Of a stretch of DNA of 64,000 nucleotides, positions 56,424-64,000 are shown in pieces. The DNA lies in assembly GCF_015477355.1 (NCBI RefSeq), contig NZ_JADLRJ010000003.1:1-64000 (forward strand), in the 5' to 3' direction. Made by a program: the position numbers and the translations under genes. Under the pieces are notes generated by a model that searched no databases, was not told where the DNA came from, and saw nothing but the letters and a program-made list of their open reading frames with translations. How positions within the stretch are numbered: position 1 is the stretch's first letter; the number at the start of each line of letters is the position of its first letter. The DNA is from Nocardia blacklockiae. GTDB taxonomy: Bacteria > Actinomycetota > Actinomycetes > Mycobacteriales > Mycobacteriaceae.

Positions 56424-57071
56424 ATGCGTGAGGTGAATGCCGTTGTCGCGCGCGCCCTGTCCACTCTCGCCGGTCAGCTCGGGAATCCGCACGGGCTGCT
56501 GGGCAAGGGGGTGGCGGCGATGCTGAACCGGGGGAACCGGGCACTGATCGCCGGTGCGGTCGAGGCGGCGGAGGTCGGGCCGGGTGCCGCCGCGGCCGAT
56601 ATCGGGTTCGGCGGCGGCATCGGGTTGTCGCTGCTGCTCGACCGGGTCGGCGCCGACGGCACCGTGCACGGGGTGGAGATCTCGCCGGACATGCTGGCGC
56701 GGGCCAAGTCTCGCTACGCGGCCGACGTCGGCGCGGGCCGGCTGCGCGTGCTCGAGGGCTCGCTCACCGACCTGCCGCTCGCGGATGCCGGTGTGGACGC
56801 GGCGATCACCGTCAACACGGTCTACTTCGTCACCGAGCTGGACCGCGCCTGCGCGGAGCTGGCCCGGGTGCTGCGCCCCGGCGGTCGCCTGGTGATCGGC
56901 ATCGGCGACCCCGACGCCATGGCCCGAATGCCCTTCACCGCCTACGGTTTCCGGCTCCGACCCGTCCCGGAACTGATCGACGCGCTGGAACGCGCGGGCT
57001 TCACCGTCGAGCACCGCCCCGTCGAACACCGCCCCCTCCCCGCACACCTCCTGATCGCCCGCCTCACCTGA
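56424..57071 (+). CDS. Class I SAM-dependent methyltransferase near the NRPS
   Basis: A 215-residue methyltransferase. The SAM loop is ADIGFGGGIGLSLL, motif II ends in VHGVEISPDML, and the AITVNTVYFV and VLRPGGRLVIGIG strands follow. The last residues repeat VEHRPVEHRPLPAHLL. It begins 115 bases after the NRPS on the same strand and could modify the NRPS product, but the gap leaves room for a separate promoter. An alternative GTG is nine bases inside the ATG at 56424. Confidence 0.82.
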   Translation: MREVNAVVARALSTLAGQLGNPHGLLGKGVAAMLNRGNRALIAGAVEAAEVGPGAAAADIGFGGGIGLSLLLDRVGADGTVHGVEISPDMLARAKSRYAADVGAGRLRVLEGSLTDLPLADAGVDAAITVNTVYFVTELDRACAELARVLRPGGRLVIGIGDPDAMARMPFTAYGFRLRPVPELIDALERAGFTVEHRPVEHRPLPAHLLIARLT

Positions 57072-57137
57072 CCCTTCCCGCTTCTCCTGTCTGCCGCATT
57101 GCGCAGGGTCGCTGCCACCGGTCCGTACGATGCGGGC

Positions 57138-58079
57138 GTGGATATGAGTGCGAGCGTGGTGCTTCCCGACGGGTGGGAGGGGCGGGTGCGGGAGGCGCTG
57201 GGCGGGTCGGCGCGGCCGGAGTTGGCGAGCGGGGAGCTGGGGTTGCTGGGTGCGGGGCTCGACAGTGTGGCGCTGCTGCTCGAGCGGGCGGAGGGACGGT
57301 ACGTGCTGCGGCTGCCGCAGGATCCGCACGGCGCCGAGGGCATCGCCCGCGAGGCGCGGCTGCTGCCGGAACTCGCCGCGCTGGTGCCGCTGCCGATCCC
57401 GCGGTTCCTGTTCACCGCGCCGAATCCGTTGGGCCCCGGGGAATTCTGCGTGTACCCGGCCGTGCCCGGCGACTCGCTGCCGGAGGAGCGGTGGCACGAG
57501 CGGGGACTGCTGGACCTGCCGGAGACCGCCCGCCGCGTCGGCGAACTACTCGACGCCGTGCACGCCTTCCCGGTCGACCGCGCCCGCGCGCTGGGCATCG
57601 AAACCACCGACTTCCGTGGCGAATTCGCCGACGACCTCGAATCCATTCGCGCGCAGGCACTTCCGCTGCTGCCGCGGGCGGAGGCGGACCTGCTGCTGTC
57701 GGCGTGGGAGCGCTACCTCGCCGACGACGCCAACTTCGCCTACCGCCCGACACTCACCCACGCCGACGTGAGCCTGGACCACCTGCTGCTCACGGGCACG
57801 GCGATCAGCGGCCTCATCGACTTCGGCGACGTGACGATCGGCGACCCCGACTACGACCTGTGCTACCTGTACCCGGAGGCGGGCCGGAGCTTCGTCGAAC
57901 GCGTACAACGGTGCCGCGGCAGCGAACTCGACACCCGCACCGAGGCGAAGCTCCGCTTCTGGGCCTGCGCCGACCCGGCCCTGGACGTCGTGCACGCCTT
58001 GGAGAACGACATGCCGGAATTCCTGGCGACGCGCCTGCGAGTGCTGTCCGACGCGCTCGCCCGATTCCAGACCGCGTGA
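57138..58079 (+). CDS. APH/Mph-like small-molecule phosphotransferase
   Basis: A 313-residue kinase of the APH family. The catalytic loop reads THADVSLDHLLL, where the Brenner HxDxxxxN has His in place of Asn; I recall the same His in macrolide phosphotransferases of the Mph type. The DFGD metal motif is IDFGDVTIGDPDYDL. The N-terminal lobe has the ATP-binding strand EGRYVLRLPQDPHG. It could inactivate a macrolide or aminoglycoside or act on a metabolite. The GTG at 57138 is seven bases after TACGAT, a likely -10 box for a leaderless mRNA. It follows the methyltransferase on the same strand. Confidence 0.78.
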   Translation: MDMSASVVLPDGWEGRVREALGGSARPELASGELGLLGAGLDSVALLLERAEGRYVLRLPQDPHGAEGIAREARLLPELAALVPLPIPRFLFTAPNPLGPGEFCVYPAVPGDSLPEERWHERGLLDLPETARRVGELLDAVHAFPVDRARALGIETTDFRGEFADDLESIRAQALPLLPRAEADLLLSAWERYLADDANFAYRPTLTHADVSLDHLLLTGTAISGLIDFGDVTIGDPDYDLCYLYPEAGRSFVERVQRCRGSELDTRTEAKLRFWACADPALDVVHALENDMPEFLATRLRVLSDALARFQTA

Positions 58080-58089
58080 CTCCGCGTGA

Positions 58090-58602
58090 TCAGTCCAAGT
58101 CGTAGCGCATGAACACGTCCGCCCGCTCGTAGGGCATCGGCCCGATGCGATCGCTCGGGACGTGCACGAACCCCACCGATTCGTACAGGTGCACGGCGTC
58201 GGCCAGTTTGGTGCTGCTGCCGAGGAACAGCGATGTCGCGCCGCTGCGGCGGGCGTGGTCGATCGCGGCCTGCAGGATGAGCCGCCCGAGACCGCGGCCG
58301 CGCCGCTCCCGCGCCACCGCCATCTTCGACAGCTCGAACACGCCGGGACCCTCGGCGACCAGCGCCACGCACCCTACGATCTCCGCACCGTCGCGGGCGA
58401 TGAGCACCTGCCCGCCCTTCGCGACGATCTCGTTCTCGGGATCGTCGAGCTTGACGGAGTCGGCGGGTTCGAGGGAGAACAACTCGACGATCCACGCCTC
58501 GTTGAGCTCCTTGAACGCGCGCGCGTCGGCCGGACCCGACATCGGTTCGACGACGATCGTGCCGGCGGGGGAGTCGATCTGCTGTGTCACGTCCGCCAGC
58601 AT
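58090..58602 (-). CDS. GNAT-family N-acetyltransferase
   Basis: A 170-residue acetyltransferase. The acetyl-CoA loop is MAVARERRGRGLGRLILQAAI (residues about 92-112), preceded by the beta strand VALVAEGPGVFELSK and followed by TSLFLGSSTKLADAVHLYESVGFVHV, the usual tail of small GNAT enzymes. It is convergent with the phosphotransferase and divergent from the LysR gene. Acceptor unknown. Confidence 0.85.
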   Translation of the reverse strand: MLADVTQQIDSPAGTIVVEPMSGPADARAFKELNEAWIVELFSLEPADSVKLDDPENEIVAKGGQVLIARDGAEIVGCVALVAEGPGVFELSKMAVARERRGRGLGRLILQAAIDHARRSGATSLFLGSSTKLADAVHLYESVGFVHVPSDRIGPMPYERADVFMRYDLD

Positions 58603-58660
58603 GCCCGCCGGAAAATCATCACGTCCAATACTTGATAGGTCCCATTGATACGTTGAACTT

Positions 58661-59557
58661 ATGAACGACGGAGTGGAACTGCGGCACCTGCGCTACTTCC
58701 TGGCCGTCGCCGAGGAACTGCACTTCGGCCGCGCGGCCGGTCGGCTGCACATCGCCCAGCCCGCGCTCACCCAGCAGATCCAGCGACTCGAGACGCTGCT
58801 GGGCACGAAGCTGTTCGCGCGCACCTCGCGCAGCGTCGCGCTGACACCGGCGGGGGAGGTGCTGCGGGAACGAGCGGCGGCGATCCTCGGGCACGCGCGC
58901 CGCGACCTCGACGAGGTCGTGCGGATCGGGCAGGGCAGCCAGGGCCGGCTCTACCTCGGCTTCGTGCCCTCGGTGCTGCCGCTGAACCCGCTGCGCAGCG
59001 TCCGGCAGTTCCGGGATGCCTATCCGCTGGTCAGCATCGATCTGGTCGAGGGCTACACCACGCACATGATGGCGCAGCTCGGCCACGGCGCGCTCGACAT
59101 GGCCATCGTGCGCGACCCCGACGAGCAACCCGGCACCGTGGTGTTCCCGCTGGCCACCGAGCCGTTCGTGGCGGTGCTGCCGGTCGACCATCCACTCGCG
59201 GACCGCACCGCCGTCACCGGCGCCGACCTCGCGGGCGAGCCGCTGGTGTTCTTCCCGCGCGCCGCGGGCGGCCACGCCCACGACAAGAATCTGCGCCCGC
59301 TGGTGGAGTCCGGCCACCGCCCGCACATCGTGCAGGAGGGCAACAACTGGACCACCATCCTCTACCTGGTGGCCGAGGGCTTGGGCGTCACCGTCGCGCC
59401 GCGCAGCGCGACCTTCACCGCACCGCAGACCGTGCGCATCGTGCCGCTGGCCGAAACCGAGGCCACCACAACGGTTTACGTGGCGCACCGCACCGGCGAC
59501 GACCGCGCCCTGGTCCGAAACTTCCTGGCCCTGCTGCCCGACGGCGAGGGCCGGTAG
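58661..59557 (+). CDS. LysR-family transcriptional regulator
   Basis: A 298-residue LysR regulator. The helix-turn-helix is ELRHLRYFLAVAEELHFGRAAGRLHIAQPALTQQIQRLETLLGTKLFARTSRSVALTPAGEV, followed by the two-lobed effector domain (LYLGFVPSVLPLNPL ... GLGVTVAPRSATFT). It is divergent from the GNAT gene with only 58 bases between. That spacing contains taggtcccattgatacgttg; the T-n11-A-like pattern of LysR boxes is not clear. It precedes the ChaA gene but need not control it. Confidence 0.9.
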   Translation: MNDGVELRHLRYFLAVAEELHFGRAAGRLHIAQPALTQQIQRLETLLGTKLFARTSRSVALTPAGEVLRERAAAILGHARRDLDEVVRIGQGSQGRLYLGFVPSVLPLNPLRSVRQFRDAYPLVSIDLVEGYTTHMMAQLGHGALDMAIVRDPDEQPGTVVFPLATEPFVAVLPVDHPLADRTAVTGADLAGEPLVFFPRAAGGHAHDKNLRPLVESGHRPHIVQEGNNWTTILYLVAEGLGVTVAPRSATFTAPQTVRIVPLAETEATTTVYVAHRTGDDRALVRNFLALLPDGEGR

Positions 59558-59617
59558 CGCCGATCGCACTGGAGAGGTTTGTCTCTTTTGCGTGTAATGC
59601 CGGTATCCGCTGGAACC

Positions 59618-60709
59618 ATGGAGGGCGTGGTGCGCGCGATCGACAGATACTGGACGACCGTTGTTCCCCTCGTCGCCGCCGTGGTGCTGGCGCTCTCCTG
59701 GGCGGCGCACCCCACCGGACCCGTCTCGATCGTCCTGATGCTCGCCCTCGCGGGCGCGGTGCTGTCGGCGGTGCAGCACGCGGAGGTGGTGGCGCACCGG
59801 GTCGGCGACCCGTTCGGCTCGCTGATCCTCGCCATCGCGGTGACCGTGATCGAGGTCGGGCTGATCGTCATGCTGATGACCTCCGGCGGCGACGACGCCG
59901 CGTCACTGGCGCGCGACACCGTCTTCGCCGCGGTCATGATCACCTGCAACGGCATCTTCGGGTTGTCCCTGCTGGTCGGCGCCTTGCGCAGGCGCGTGGC
60001 GGTCTTCAATGCCGAGGGCACCGGCGCGGCTCTGGCGACCGTCGCCACGCTCGCGACGCTGAGCCTGGTGCTGCCCACCTTCACCACGAGCAAGCCCGGC
60101 CCCGAGTTCTCCGGCTCGCAACTGGCCTTCGCCGCGGTCGCGTCGCTGCTGCTGTACGCGCTGTTCGTGATGGTGCAGACGGTGCGTCACCGCGACGACT
60201 TCCTGCCGGTCGAGACCGCCGACGCCGACGCCGAGCACGACGAGCGCCCCGCGGCGCGCACGGCGGTCCGCAGCCTGCTGCTCCTGGTGGTCGCGCTCGT
60301 CGGAGTCGTGGGGCTGGCCAAGCTGGTGTCCCCGTCGATCGAACACGGCGTGGCGGCCGCCGGGCTGCCGCGGTCGGCGGTGGGTGTGGTGATCGCGCTG
60401 CTGGTACTGCTGCCCGAGACGCTGGCCGCCGTGCGCGCCGCCCGCCGTGACCGGGTGCAGACCAGCCTCAACCTCGCGCTCGGATCGGCGATGGCGAGCA
60501 TCGGGCTGACCATTCCGGCCATCGCGCTGGCGTCGATCTGGATCTCGGGCCCGCTCACGCTGGGTCTCGGCGCGACCCAGATGGTGCTGCTGGCACTCAC
60601 CGTGGTGGTCGGCGTGCTCACCGTTGTCCCGGGCCGGGCCACGCTGCTGCAGGGCGGCGTCCACCTGGTGTTGTTCGCGGGATTCGTCTTCCTGGCCGTC
60701 AGCCCGTGA
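59618..60709 (+). CDS. chaA: ChaA-type Ca2+(Na+)/H+ antiporter
   Basis: A 363-residue cation/proton exchanger with about ten helices in two inverted halves. Each half has the alpha repeat with a polar acidic core: VTVIEVGLIVMLMTSGG in the first and VLLPETLAAVRAARRDR in the second. This matches ChaA/CAX exchangers that export calcium or sodium. The ATG at 59618 (MEGVVRAID) places the start just before the first helix; ATGs at 59597 and further up are possible. A soluble acidic loop lies between helices near residue 205. Confidence 0.85.
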   Translation: MEGVVRAIDRYWTTVVPLVAAVVLALSWAAHPTGPVSIVLMLALAGAVLSAVQHAEVVAHRVGDPFGSLILAIAVTVIEVGLIVMLMTSGGDDAASLARDTVFAAVMITCNGIFGLSLLVGALRRRVAVFNAEGTGAALATVATLATLSLVLPTFTTSKPGPEFSGSQLAFAAVASLLLYALFVMVQTVRHRDDFLPVETADADAEHDERPAARTAVRSLLLLVVALVGVVGLAKLVSPSIEHGVAAAGLPRSAVGVVIALLVLLPETLAAVRAARRDRVQTSLNLALGSAMASIGLTIPAIALASIWISGPLTLGLGATQMVLLALTVVVGVLTVVPGRATLLQGGVHLVLFAGFVFLAVSP

Positions 60710-60772
60710 ATGAGCTGTGCGTTAACTGAATTGGTGACGCAGGCCATAGCGATAGCAGATCCGTGCTGATAA

Positions 60773-60897
60773 CGCGTTCCAGAACGCGCCCGAGAAATTG
60801 ATGTCACTAGCTTGACCAGCTGGTGTATCGAGTCGCGAGCAATCGATTTCGAGGCGATGCTCACACCGTGATCAGCTTTACTGTAACTAGTTGTAAC
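60773..60897 (+). promoter_or_regulatory. Regulatory region upstream of the mce operon
   Basis: The 271-base gap before the yrbEA gene is AT-richer than average. It contains a hairpin-like palindrome cgcgttc-ca-gaacgcg (60773-60788) and, nearer the operon, TGTAAC twice ten bases apart (60882 and 60892), around the perfect palindrome aactagtt. Such sites suggest repressor control, as known for other mce operons (GntR- or TetR-type), but the regulator cannot be named. No promoter boxes are certain. Confidence 0.4.
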
Positions 60898-60980
60898 GAT
60901 TAGCTTCGTGTTGGCAGTGTTGCCGATCACGGAGAGAGCGACTTGAAACCCGAGACACACAGACCCCGCCGGACCCGTCC

Positions 60981-61841
60981 ATGGCGCCGGTGACTCGGGC
61001 TCCCTCGAGCGCGGTATCCGACAAGCGACTCGCCGTTCGCATCGTTCGCAAGAACTTCTCCGACACCATCGTGTCGGCGCTGCGGACGTTCGGCCGCGCC
61101 GTGGACATCGCGCGCGAAGCGGTCGCCGGCACGGCGAGCGACGTCGCCCGCCGCGAATTCCAGTGGCGCGAGGCGATTCTGCAGGCCTGGCGGCTGGTGA
61201 CCGTCACCGCCATCCCGGCCGTGCTCATCGCGATCCCGTTCGGCGTCATCGTCTCGGTGCAGGTCGGCAACCTCATCCACACGCTCGGCGCGGACTCGCT
61301 GCTGGGCGCCACCGGCGGGCTCGGCGTCATCAAACAGGGCGCCCCGCTGGCGACCGGGTTCCTGCTCGGCGGCGCGGGCGCGGCCGCGATCGCCGCCGAT
61401 CTGGGCGCGCGCACCATCCGCGAGGAGATCGACGCGCTGAACACCATGGGCATCAGCCCCATTCACCGCCTGGTCATCCCGCGACTGGTGGCCATGATCG
61501 TGGTGGCGCCGCTGCTGAACATCCTGATCATCTTCGTCGGCATCGTGGCCGGATACGCGGTCGCGGTCGGCGGGCAGAACGTCACGCCGGGCAGCTACTG
61601 GGCCACCTTCGGATCGTTCACCACGGCCGCCGACGTGTGGGTGTCGCTGCTGAAGGCGGTCGTCTTCGGTTTCCTGGTGGTGGTCATCGCCTGCCAGCGC
61701 GGGCTCGAGGCCAAGGGCGGCCCGCGCGGTGTGGCCGACGCGGTCAACGCCGCGGTGGTGCTGTCGGTGGTCTCCATCGCGATCGTGAATCTCGGTGTCA
61801 CCCAGGTGGTCGAGATGTACCTGCCGACGAGGCTGGTCTGA
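60981..61841 (+). CDS. YrbEA permease of an mce lipid-import system
   Basis: A 286-residue inner-membrane permease (MlaE family) with about six helices. It partners with YrbEB and the Mce proteins to import lipids or sterols with an MceG ATPase encoded elsewhere. The MlaE core lies in VTAIPAVLIAIPFGVIVSVQVGNL and, further on, LGARTIREEIDALNTMGISPIHRLVIPRLVAM. It overlaps the next gene by one base. ATG 60981 and GTG 60990 are possible starts. Confidence 0.92.
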   Translation: MAPVTRAPSSAVSDKRLAVRIVRKNFSDTIVSALRTFGRAVDIAREAVAGTASDVARREFQWREAILQAWRLVTVTAIPAVLIAIPFGVIVSVQVGNLIHTLGADSLLGATGGLGVIKQGAPLATGFLLGGAGAAAIAADLGARTIREEIDALNTMGISPIHRLVIPRLVAMIVVAPLLNILIIFVGIVAGYAVAVGGQNVTPGSYWATFGSFTTAADVWVSLLKAVVFGFLVVVIACQRGLEAKGGPRGVADAVNAAVVLSVVSIAIVNLGVTQVVEMYLPTRLV

Positions 61842-62707
61842 TGGCCGTCTCCACCTACTTCCCGAAAGGGCTGGGCTGGTTCGCGCGCTTCTACCGGCGG
61901 CGCGGGCTGGTGCTGGCGCGCGTCGAGGGCATCGGCTTCGTGCTGGCGTTCGTCTGGCAGGTGCTGTCGTCGATCCCGTTGACGCTCAAGCGGTATCGCG
62001 ACGAGGCGCTGCGGCTCATCTCCGACATGACGTGGGGCCGCGGCTCGGTGATCGTCGGCGGCGGCACCGTGCCGATGATGATCGTGCTCGGCCTGGTGAT
62101 GGGCGCGTCGGTCGCCGTGGAGTCCTTCACGATCCTCAACATGCTGGGCATGGGCCCGGTGACCGGCATCGTGTCGGCCTACGCCACCACCCGCGAACTC
62201 GCGCCGATCGTGGCCGCGATCGGCTTCGCCGCCCAGGCCGGGTGCCGCATGACCGCCGAGATCGGCTCGATGCGCATCTCCGAGGAGATCGATGCCATCG
62301 AGGCGCTCGGGCTGCGCTCGGTGCCGTTCGTGGTGACCACCCGGGTCATCGCCGGCGCCATCTCCATCGTGCCGACCTTCCTGATCGGGCTGATCCTGTC
62401 GTATCTGGCCTGCCGCGGCCTGATCACGCTGGTGCACGGACAGTCCGCCGGCGTGTACGACCACTACTTCTTCCAGTTCGTCTCCGGCTTCGACGTCATC
62501 GCCGCGGTGATCAAGGTGGCGATCTTCGCGACCGTGGTGATCCTCATCCACAGCTACTACGGGTTCTTCGCCACCGGCGGCCCCGAGGGCGTGGGCATCG
62601 CCTCGGGCCGCGCGGTGCGGGCCTCTTCGGTGGCGATCGTCGCCATCGACATGGTCCTCACCCTCGTGCTGTGGGGTTTCAACGCGACGATCAGTTTCAC
62701 GGGATAG
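61841..62707 (+). CDS. YrbEB permease of an mce lipid-import system
   Basis: A 288-residue MlaE-family permease paired with YrbEA. It contains MSDMTWGRGSVI-like start of the membrane part (LISDMTWGRGSVIVGGGTVPMMIV), then ATTRELAPIVAAIGFAAQAGCRMTAEIGSMRISEEIDAIEALGLR, the most conserved block of the family. The ATG overlaps the yrbEA stop (tgatg arrangement), so the two are translationally coupled. Three bases separate it from the first Mce gene. Confidence 0.93.
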   Translation: MAVSTYFPKGLGWFARFYRRRGLVLARVEGIGFVLAFVWQVLSSIPLTLKRYRDEALRLISDMTWGRGSVIVGGGTVPMMIVLGLVMGASVAVESFTILNMLGMGPVTGIVSAYATTRELAPIVAAIGFAAQAGCRMTAEIGSMRISEEIDAIEALGLRSVPFVVTTRVIAGAISIVPTFLIGLILSYLACRGLITLVHGQSAGVYDHYFFQFVSGFDVIAAVIKVAIFATVVILIHSYYGFFATGGPEGVGIASGRAVRASSVAIVAIDMVLTLVLWGFNATISFTG

Positions 62708-62710
62708 CGG

Positions 62711-63736
62711 ATGCCGAAGTACGGAATGCCCGGCGTGGCCGTGGACAAGAAGAGGTCGCTGCTGATCGGGGCGGTGGCGGTCGGCGTGGTCGTGGCCGTG
62801 GTGGCGGCGGTGTCGCTGTACCGGGGCCTGCGCGCCGACGAGGGACTGCACATCGCGCTGCACACCGAGCAGATCGGCGACGGCGTGCTGGCCGGGACGC
62901 CGGTGCGGGTGGACGGCGTCCAGGTCGGGACCGTCACCGAGATCACGCCCGACGAGCGCGGCACTCAGCGAATCTCGTTGCGGCTGGACCGCTCTCAGCT
63001 GTCCGGCATCGACGACAGCCTACGAGTGGACTACGCGCCCGCGAACCTGTTCGGCATCAGCGAGATCGAGCTGCGGCGCGGCACGGGCGGCGCTCCGCTG
63101 CGCGAGAACGGCACCGTCGATCTGACCGGACAGCGTTCCGCCGCGATCTTCGACGCCACCATGGGCAGCCTGCTGCGCAGTCTCTCGCAGACCGGCGACG
63201 CGGTGCTGACGCCGCAGCTGGCCACCGTGATCTCGCAGGTCTCCCGCGATGTCGAGGCCTTCACCCCGCTGGCGCAGGCCATGATCACCGTCGCGCAGAT
63301 CATCACCGACAACCAGAAGATGCCCAGTTCGGAGCTGGTCGGGCGGCTCGGCCCCGCCTTCGACGGCGGTGGCGAGTTCGCCGGGGCCACCATCCAGGTG
63401 CTCGACCTGATTCGCGATCTTCCACGGCTGCAAGACGATCGGGAATCCTTCGACGCGGGCGTCGGAGTACTGAACAACCGGTTGCTGCCCGGACTGGCGA
63501 CCTTCGCGGGCGTCGCCGGGGCGGAGCTGTCCGACACCACGAACATGCTGGCGCCCGTGCTGACCCTGCTGGGGCAGATGGTGCCGCGACCGCGGCAGTC
63601 GGGAGCCGAACTCTCGGAACTGTTGCGGCGCTTGCGCACGGCGATGCCCGACACTCCGGACGGCCCCGTCCTGAACACCGAGATCGACGTGCGCGGCGTG
63701 CCGGTCCTCGCACCGCTGCTGGGAGGTGCGCGATGA
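62711..63736 (+). CDS. MceA-type substrate-binding protein
   Basis: A 341-residue protein: a single N-terminal helix (SLLIGAVAVGVVVAVVAAVSLY) as anchor or signal, then the MCE domain (LHIALHTEQIGDGVLAGTPVRVDGVQVGTVTEI) and the helical region LFGISEIELRRG with long coiled parts that form the lipid tunnel. It is the first of the six usual Mce proteins. It overlaps the next gene (atga). The substrate class (sterol, fatty or mycolic acid) cannot be set from one subunit. Confidence 0.92.
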   Translation: MPKYGMPGVAVDKKRSLLIGAVAVGVVVAVVAAVSLYRGLRADEGLHIALHTEQIGDGVLAGTPVRVDGVQVGTVTEITPDERGTQRISLRLDRSQLSGIDDSLRVDYAPANLFGISEIELRRGTGGAPLRENGTVDLTGQRSAAIFDATMGSLLRSLSQTGDAVLTPQLATVISQVSRDVEAFTPLAQAMITVAQIITDNQKMPSSELVGRLGPAFDGGGEFAGATIQVLDLIRDLPRLQDDRESFDAGVGVLNNRLLPGLATFAGVAGAELSDTTNMLAPVLTLLGQMVPRPRQSGAELSELLRRLRTAMPDTPDGPVLNTEIDVRGVPVLAPLLGGAR

Positions 63737-64000
63737 AGGTCGGGTCCGCCGCGTGGCGGCTGCTGGTGTTCGCGGGCGTGATGGTGGTGGTGCTCGCCCT
63801 GGTGTTCACCGCGATCAAGCGACCGGTGGCCGGCGACACCGAGGTGCACGACGCCCTGTTCACCGATGCCAACGGGCTCAAGGTCGGTGACGACGTGCGC
63901 ATGTTCGGCGTGCAGGTCGGCAAGGTCGAGGGCGTCGCGCTCGACGGCGCGCAGGCTCGAATTCACTTGTCGCTGAAGACCGATGCGCCGATCTACGACA
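63733..64000 (+). CDS. MceB-type protein, 5' part, cut by window edge
   Basis: The first 89 codons of the second Mce protein. Residues 7-27 are the membrane anchor (AWRLLVFAGVMVVVLALVFTA), followed by the MCE-domain start with ALFTDANGLKVGDDVRMFGVQVGKVEGVALDG. The ATG overlaps the mceA stop (atga). The rest of the operon (MceC to MceF and accessory genes) should continue to the right of the window. Confidence 0.9.
   Translation, partial: MKVGSAAWRLLVFAGVMVVVLALVFTAIKRPVAGDTEVHDALFTDANGLKVGDDVRMFGVQVGKVEGVALDGAQARIHLSLKTDAPIYD

Overview
The window is about 70% GC and comes from a Nocardia-like actinobacterium (order Mycobacteriales). Three things point there. First, the gene order from about 1.3 to 33.6 kb follows Mycobacterium tuberculosis Rv1321 to Rv1343: nucS, Rv1322-like, methylmalonyl-CoA epimerase, thiolase, thioredoxin-fold protein, glgB/glgE/glgP, dinG, pncB, clpS, DUF2017, mec-cysO-cysM, rhomboid, metallo-beta-lactamase fold, rph, rdgB, DUF3817, lprD-like. 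Second, a yrbE/mce lipid-import operon begins at the right edge. Third, F420-type and cytochrome P450 genes occur. All identifications were made by reading the sequence; no database search was run.

Layout. 0-0.3 kb: end of an rRNA operon (23S 3' end, 5S, strong terminator). 0.5-7.5 kb: rhomboid-like protein, NucS mismatch endonuclease, a FilP-like coiled-coil protein where Streptomyces keeps scy/filP, the epimerase/thiolase pair and a thioredoxin-fold chaperone. Two copies of a 121-bp palindromic repeat sit after genes here. 7.1-7.7 kb: SSI-type protease inhibitor and a tandem repeat. 8.6-15.5 kb: collinear glgE-glgB-glgP for alpha-glucan synthesis from maltose-1-phosphate and its phosphorolysis. 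15.5-26.2 kb: SRPBCC-FadD fusion, NCS2 purine permease, DoxX, DinG, two alpha/beta hydrolases and a pncB-pncA NAD-salvage pair. 26.3-33.6 kb: ClpS, the CysO-dependent cysteine pathway (mec-cysO-cysM), rhomboid, rph-rdgB and small membrane proteins. The murI and Rv1333 counterparts are missing from their usual slots.

33.6-53 kb is accessory: SDR, a DHA2 exporter with a fused C-terminal winged-helix-like domain, FAD monooxygenase with PadR, TetR with methyltransferase, two XRE regulators, a BlaI/M56 signalling pair with twin palindromic operators, a P450 facing an unknown gene, an F420-type reductase, a lipid- or membrane-anchored repeat protein, pentapeptide protein, a Tat-signal SDR, a NarL-type two-component system, YczE-like and VIT-family proteins.

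53.1-58.1 kb: an unusual one-module NRPS (A-PCP-C) with a near-threonine specificity code and a C domain that has lost its catalytic histidine, followed by a methyltransferase and a phosphotransferase. 58-60.7 kb: GNAT, LysR, ChaA antiporter. 60.9-64 kb: yrbEA-yrbEB-mceA-mceB, running off the edge.

Most notable: CysO ends Gly-Gly-Ala-Ala rather than Gly-Gly, so the adjacent Mec protease may have to mature it; and the degenerate A-PCP-C synthetase.
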